19,993 nucleotides of DNA, taken from assembly GCA_002751075.1 (NCBI GenBank), contig NAOQ01000356.1:1-19993 (forward strand). The letters are read 5' to 3'. Numbering within the stretch: position 1 is the first letter of the stretch; every line of letters begins with the position of its first letter. The translations under genes were made by a program, and so were the position numbers. Under the pieces are notes generated by a model. The model saw only the letters and a program-made list of their open reading frames with translations, had not been told where the DNA came from and made no database searches. Shown here piece after piece: positions 18,501 through 19,993 of the stretch. This DNA is from Ichthyophonus hoferi (taxonomy: Eukaryota; Opisthokonta; Ichthyosporea; Ichthyophonida; Ichthyophonidae).

Positions 18501-19949
18501 TTCACAGGGAGTGGCCGTTTCTATTTGTCGAAAGAGTGGGGATGGAAATGAAGAAGAGATCTGTCGGGAAACTACTATTGAGGTTTTGAAAACGTCATTT
18601 GAGCGTGCTCATTTATTGGAAGGGTTTGTACCATTGCTATTAAATATTAAAATTTAAATGATAATTTATGCGGGGTAGTGGTTTTAATATGTGACGTGTG
18701 TATATATAGGTGTGTATGAACAATACGGAAATACATATGCTTGTATATGGAGATATGACGGGCGTGTATGTGTGATAGGTTTAAACATAAAGAAATAGAA
18801 GGGTTGGCTAAGGGTCATAGGTATGAGAGAGGTAGGGGAGAGTAAGTAAAAGACCATTTCCTTTGTGTTTCCTGGTGCTCTGATATATATATATATATAT
18901 CCTCAATATCGTATATACATATTAATACTGCATATATACATTGAAGTATATAAAGACAAGACTCAAATTTATAATATAATTAATATAATATACAATAATA
19001 TAAAATGATATTAAATAAAATATCACAATCTAGTATAGTGCGGCATAGTTTATCTAATATAATAGAATGTATGATATAGTATATTATTAAATGCATGCGC
19101 CCGTGAGTGAGTGATTATATATATGTTGGAATTATGAACCTTACATACAATATCATATGATATTATTGGGTATTAATCTTGTCCTTAATTTATATTTCTA
19201 GGATACTAGATTCTACCAATGAAAAGGACTCCAGACAGTCCAAAACCAAAACCAGCAGCCAAGCAGATTCTGACAAATCGGCAACTTGCTGCCTTTATAA
19301 AATTAGGTACGTCACATTTTAAATTTTAAAATCTTCCACAATTTTAAATATTTGATTACCCAGTTAGCTGTATGGAATATATAAGTACTTTAGATTTAAG
19401 ATTTGATTAAATTGAAAACAACCAGTTTCATATGGATATGTATCAATAATTGCATAAGGTTAATATTGAACGGGGTTTTAGTTTTGCTATGTTTTAATTA
19501 TTGGTTATTTGGGAATTAAATTTAAAATACGCTACTTAACAAACCACGGTATTCTCTGTTGTTCATATTCCTTGCTAGGGTGTGATTGATTCAGATAAAC
19601 GTTTTAGATTGTTAACTAAGGCAATGATTGGATAGGACTTTATAATGCGCGTTTGTCGTCAGATATATATCTACGTATATGTGCACATATCTCTAGATAA
19701 ACCTCTAAATTTATGAACATGCACATCCACATACCCATCTCTACATGTCTATATCTATCATCAACTACCTTTTCCTCTTCCATATAACCTAGTATTTATC
19801 TAGTATTAACGCTATTTCTATTATTTAATACTCTCTACCTTCTTTACCTAACAGCGAAGATGGTGGGTCAGGGGGGAAACTTGCCGACCTTGTCATGTGG
19901 GATGCACCTAGTTGGTGGTATAGACAGAAGGTTATCATGCTTACCTCAG
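10104..19949 (+). CDS. Large multi-exon protein, possible AVL9/DENN-longin type, 3' end outside window
   Basis: The model joins 10104-10126, 10904-10963, 11909-11987, 12351-12527, 12888-12914, 13937-14017, 15064-15156, 15448-15527, 15881-16121, 17107-17194, 17502-17569, 18008-18031, 18508-18623, 19202-19306 and 19855-19949, giving 452 codons plus one base. Residues 1-290 are polar and rich in Ser, Thr, Asp, Glu and Lys, with an RRFSVE phosphosite-like motif near 179-184, and are probably disordered. Residues about 310-385 hold SYALPSYTGLQDDQHSYFVF, then FLGVAVSICRK and EEEICRETTIEVLKTSF. The spacing recalls AVL9-family proteins (ALPDG...DtvyF, then fGiSCyRQ, then TRetVQKsVcvL), the N-terminal longin/uDENN half of a DENN module; such proteins act on Rab GTPases or in late secretory traffic. 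This match is from memory and is weak. Exons from 11909 onward are well supported except the junction between 12435 and 12914. The first two exons are tentative. Confidence 0.6.
10127..10903 (+). other. Putative intron 1 of the second gene
   Basis: Very AT-rich. It contains an 82-codon, non-repetitive open frame at 10610-10858, listed separately. Confidence 0.4.
10610..10858 (+). CDS. Possible small membrane protein ORF inside an intron
   Basis: The frame is MKKDCHVLYYNIINNNIREI..., 82 codons, ending at TAG. Two parts are visible: an Ile/Lys/Glu/Asp-rich segment with near-repeats (IREIIDYQ, IKDIIKEI, IKDNISEF) that could form an amphipathic helix, then about 28 hydrophobic residues (residues about 52-80) that could be one membrane helix. 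The frame is unusual for stop-rich AT DNA because it is not a microsatellite translation. I recognise no family. It may be chance, a nested gene or a decayed element. Confidence 0.25.
   Translation: MKKDCHVLYYNIINNNIREIIDYQGGIKDIIKEIIKDNISEFIKACYIILLKRFFHAFMFSIIFTLLFAICTSLVIPLWLYI
10904..10963 (+). CDS. Second gene, putative exon 2
   Basis: It encodes VHSLTSTGEHGNSSNLEST between split codons (Thr8 and Arg28). The acceptor is AATTTTAG and the donor GTGCAT, which is weak. Phase 2 in and out matches both neighbours, and the region is GC-richer than its surroundings. The peptide is Ser/Thr-rich, like the following exons. Confidence 0.5.
10964..11908 (+). other. Intron 2 of the second gene
   Basis: TG/TA-rich, with scattered GTATAT and GTATGT runs (about 11320-11530). 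It ends in a long T-rich tract before the acceptor TTTACCAG. No other coding signal was seen. Confidence 0.55.
11909..11987 (+). CDS. Second gene exon 3
   Basis: After A completing Arg28 it encodes STEEEKGCTDGTLNFFSKRL and then RDDTKK. The acceptor has a long T tract (TTTTTACCAG) and the donor is GTAAGT. The other two frames carry stops. Confidence 0.75.
12001..12040. repeat. GTAGTATG 8 bp tandem repeat
   Basis: About five near-identical 8 bp units begin 14 nt after the exon 3 donor. Confidence 0.85.
12080..12245. repeat. ATAC/ACAC tetranucleotide array
   Basis: Mostly CATA and CACA units in intron 3 of the second gene. The Tyr/Thr/His and Met/Tyr/Val/Cys frames here are repeat translations. 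Confidence 0.9.
12351..12527 (+). CDS. Second gene exon 4 (3' border uncertain)
   Basis: It starts GGERQSKSFFFGSPDLLTSR and then KEELSMTEG. Two donors are possible. GTAAGA at 12436 leaves phase 1. GTGAGT at 12528 leaves phase 0 after ...ISILYYLNNW and is the only one I can splice in frame to exon 5 as called. The last 90 nt are more AT-rich than the first 85, so the shorter form (12351-12435) with an unseen or very small exon afterwards is a real alternative. Confidence 0.6.
12620..12690. repeat. ATACATAG / TA microsatellite
   Basis: ATACATAGATACATAGAAAC-type units run into a perfect TA run (about 12673-12689). Confidence 0.85.
12888..12914 (+). CDS. Second gene exon 5 (27 nt, tentative)
   Basis: It encodes VPRDNLPIE in phase 0-0 between acceptor CTTTCCAG and donor GTGAGC. 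An acceptor 10 nt upstream (CTTTTAG, 12871-12877) has the better pyrimidine tract. Spliced to the donor at 12436 it would read ELSRFQEITYQ and then meet an in-frame TAG. Confidence 0.45.
12915..13936 (+). other. Intron 5 of the second gene, with a purine tract
   Basis: The first half is plain AT-rich DNA. From about 13430 to 13870 the + strand is strongly purine-rich. Long frames on the - strand here (Phe/Leu/Ser/Pro-rich) are the reverse of this skew. Confidence 0.65.
13430..13870. repeat. Purine-rich (AG) strand-asymmetric tract
   Basis: Repeated GGAGAAAGA and GAAAGAAAG units dominate, with a clean GAAA run at about 13721-13749 and long stretches without pyrimidine pairs. Confidence 0.8.
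13937..14017 (+). CDS. Second gene exon 6
   Basis: A phase 0-0 exon encodes DCQYDLDELPYDGRDTDEIR and then SRLDNYK: acidic and probably a linker. The acceptor is CATACAG and the donor GTACAT. Beyond the donor the frame meets TAG within four codons. Confidence 0.75.
14018..15063 (+). other. Intron 6 of the second gene
   Basis: It contains a TTTTC run ending in a strong acceptor-like TTCTTTCCAG (14091-14100) with no convincing exon after it, the 4 x 23 bp repeat at 14218-14309, and ordinary AT-rich sequence to 15063. No coding signal was recognised. Confidence 0.65.
14218..14309. repeat. Perfect 4 x 23 bp tandem repeat (minisatellite)
   Basis: Four identical 23 bp units begin TCTGTATGTTC and end CCACACA. 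A degenerate start of a fifth follows. Because 23 is not a multiple of three, all three + frames read through it and give overlapping spurious ORFs. Confidence 0.95.
15064..15156 (+). CDS. Second gene exon 7
   Basis: It encodes ADNSDHSDLKETNEGVDPSI, then TPTTHSGLDRR, in phase 0-0. The acceptor is GGTACAG and the chosen donor is GTCAGT at 15157. A GTTTGG site at 15143 is possible but would not keep phase with the next exon. Confidence 0.7.
15171..15335. repeat. TTG/TTGCTG run and TAA/GATAAT run
   Basis: Positions 15171-15210 are TTG triplets. Positions about 15270-15335 are TAATAATGATAAT-type triplets. The poly-Leu and Asn/Ile frames are artefacts. Confidence 0.85.
15448..15527 (+). CDS. Second gene exon 8
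   Basis: It encodes FSVESHSRNTSKPLSRSQKA then NHLAPL and ends GA before the donor GTACGT. With T of the next exon this gives Asp207. Joined to exon 7 it reads ...GLDRRFSVESHS..., a basic-directed kinase-site-like motif (inference). The acceptor TGGCTAG has a poor pyrimidine tract. Confidence 0.6.
15534..15682. repeat. TA run followed by GTAT/GTGTAT array
   Basis: TA dinucleotides (15534-15561) are followed by GTATGT and GTGCATGT units, directly after the exon 8 donor. Confidence 0.9.
15881..16121 (+). CDS. Second gene exon 9 (largest exon)
   Basis: It encodes 80 codons beginning AHNSPFTSSEVKCSFSNTFL, with SNFDSGAYNYTDSIYGAAYS and SLRFEDDGYTEWCHSAEIAS further on, ending Leu before GTGGGT. 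The composition is high in Ser, Tyr, Asn and Asp. A second acceptor at 15904 (TTTACCAG) is in the same phase and would drop the first eight codons; it has the better pyrimidine context. A competing open frame (15880-16065) lacks phase agreement and stops before the donor. Confidence 0.82.
16122..17106 (+). other. Intron 9 of the second gene, mostly pentanucleotide repeat
   Basis: About two thirds is the GTATT-type array. It is followed by a short ATTAG run (16769-16789) and AT-rich DNA ending at the acceptor TTACCCAG. Confidence 0.75.
16138..16775. repeat. GTATT/GTAGT/GCAGT/GTAGG pentanucleotide array
   Basis: A strict 5 bp register runs for over 500 nt (core about 16191-16685). The units GTATT, GTAGT, GTAGG and GCAGT are combined into 15-25 bp higher-order blocks. 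All frames on both strands lack stops, producing Val/Leu/Tyr/Cys and Asn/Thr/Leu/Gln/Tyr ORFs that are artefacts. Confidence 0.95.
17107..17194 (+). CDS. Second gene exon 10
   Basis: It encodes PSPWVELHDLIPLNGKTEGK then NLALSYALP and ends T before the donor GTACGT. This T plus CC of exon 11 gives Ser317. This is the start of the tentatively DENN/AVL9-like segment (W..L.....LALP pattern). Confidence 0.8.
17502..17569 (+). CDS. Second gene exon 11
   Basis: After CC completing Ser317 it encodes YTGLQDDQHSYFVFCFQETS then LL. The acceptor is GGCAATAG and the donor GTGAGT. An acceptor at CTACAG (17519) would also give an open frame but breaks phase with exon 10. QDDxxxYFVF resembles the strand after ALPDG in AVL9-type longin domains. 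Confidence 0.78.
17570..18007 (+). other. Intron 11 of the second gene
   Basis: Mixed AT-rich DNA without clear repeats. The frame read from exon 11 continues by chance to 17701. Confidence 0.65.
18008..18031 (+). CDS. Second gene exon 12 (24 nt micro-exon)
   Basis: It encodes SDKPSHFL in phase 0-0, between acceptor CCATCTAG and donor GTAGGT. It joins ...FQETSLL to GVAVSICRK, giving HFLGVAVSICRK. Removing it also keeps frame, so it could be alternatively included. Confidence 0.65.
18032..18507 (+). other. Intron 12 of the second gene
   Basis: T-rich and TA-rich in the left half, with a TA run near 18148-18168. The right half is the two-copy duplication at about 18263-18500. Confidence 0.65.
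18263..18500. repeat. Two-copy direct tandem duplication, period about 114-120 bp
   Basis: Shared blocks include ATTACATCAC (18301 and 18415) and CTAACTACTACCAATCATTG, then TATCATATCAC and CATGATGTAA. Copy 2 carries several substitutions and a small extra CACGTAT insertion, and ends a few bases before the exon 13 acceptor. Confidence 0.9.
18508..18623 (+). CDS. Second gene exon 13
   Basis: It encodes GVAVSICRKSGDGNEEEICR then ETTIEVLKTSFERAHLLE and ends GG before the donor GTTTGT; with G of exon 14 this gives Gly386. GVAVSICRK...ICRETTIEVLKTSF is the part most like AVL9 (GISCYRQ...ITRETVQKSVCVLSKL, from memory). Confidence 0.85.
18624..19201 (+). other. Intron 13 of the second gene
   Basis: Very AT-rich, with a TA run at about 18882-18900 and AATATA-type runs at 18970-19090. 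No coding signal. Confidence 0.65.
19202..19306 (+). CDS. Second gene exon 14
   Basis: It encodes ILDSTNEKDSRQSKTKTSSQ then ADSDKSATCCLYKI and ends AG before the donor GTACGT. A Ser/Lys/Thr-rich loop is followed by CCLYKI. The acceptor is TATTTCTAG. Confidence 0.82.
19307..19854 (+). other. Intron 14 of the second gene
   Basis: AT-rich; nothing beyond short TA/CA runs. It ends in a pyrimidine-rich region and the acceptor CTAACAG. Confidence 0.65.
19855..19949 (+). CDS. Second gene exon 15 (last in window)
   Basis: After C completing Ser421 it encodes EDGGSGGKLADLVMWDAPSW then WYRQKVIMLTS and ends G before GTATAT (phase 1). The gene continues beyond the right edge. A Trp-rich, then hydrophobic end suggests entry into another folded domain. 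Confidence 0.8.
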
Positions 19950-19993
19950 GTATATATTAGGTAGTAGGTAGTAGATGGTAGATAGTAGGTAGC

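Noticed and set aside
1-19993. Transposons, retroelements, virus-derived genes, tRNA/rRNA genes, CRISPR arrays
   Set aside because: Looked for by eye; no reverse transcriptase, transposase, integrase or capsid-like peptides, no paired terminal repeats and no tRNA B-box-like motif were noticed. This was not an exhaustive search.

Overview
The window is nuclear eukaryotic DNA: AT-rich, intron-rich and full of microsatellites. Coding sequence lies in short exons of 24-241 nt with somewhat higher GC, joined by GT-AG introns of about 140-1,225 nt. Exon phases close across the introns with the standard genetic code. There are no operons, Shine-Dalgarno sites, CRISPR arrays or recognisable mobile-element proteins. 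The exon calls were made by eye from splice signals, frame closure and protein similarity recalled from memory; no alignment was run. I cannot name the organism. A unicellular eukaryote or other non-model lineage with TACTAAC-like branch sites and GTA-type donors would fit.

Layout (all on the + strand): (1) Positions 2-115 are the last codons of an unidentified gene with unusually GC-rich codons. (2) Positions 116-1387 are 3' UTR and intergenic sequence. (3) Positions 1388-8943 hold a complete 11-exon gene for a 316-residue GDP-mannose-type nucleotide-sugar transporter (Vrg4/GONST1 group). All ten junctions keep the frame, and the YYNN and GALNK signature motifs are present. (4) Positions 8944-10103 are 3' UTR and intergenic sequence with one possible orphan exon. 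(5) From about 10104 to the right edge lies a second multi-exon gene, open at the 3' end. It has a long polar, Ser/Thr/Asp-rich N-terminal half, then a segment resembling the N-terminal longin/uDENN part of AVL9-like DENN proteins; this assignment is tentative.

The introns carry most of the DNA. They hold ATAC/GTAT tetranucleotide arrays, a roughly 600 bp GTATT-type pentanucleotide array, a TACTAAT array that runs almost into a splice acceptor, a perfect 4 x 23 bp tandem repeat, a roughly 114 bp duplication beside an acceptor, and a strand-asymmetric purine tract. Many long open frames in these repeats are artefacts.

Functionally, the transporter would import GDP-mannose into the Golgi lumen for mannosylation. 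If the second gene is a DENN-type protein it would act in Rab-linked membrane traffic. Nothing in the sequence shows that the two are coregulated.
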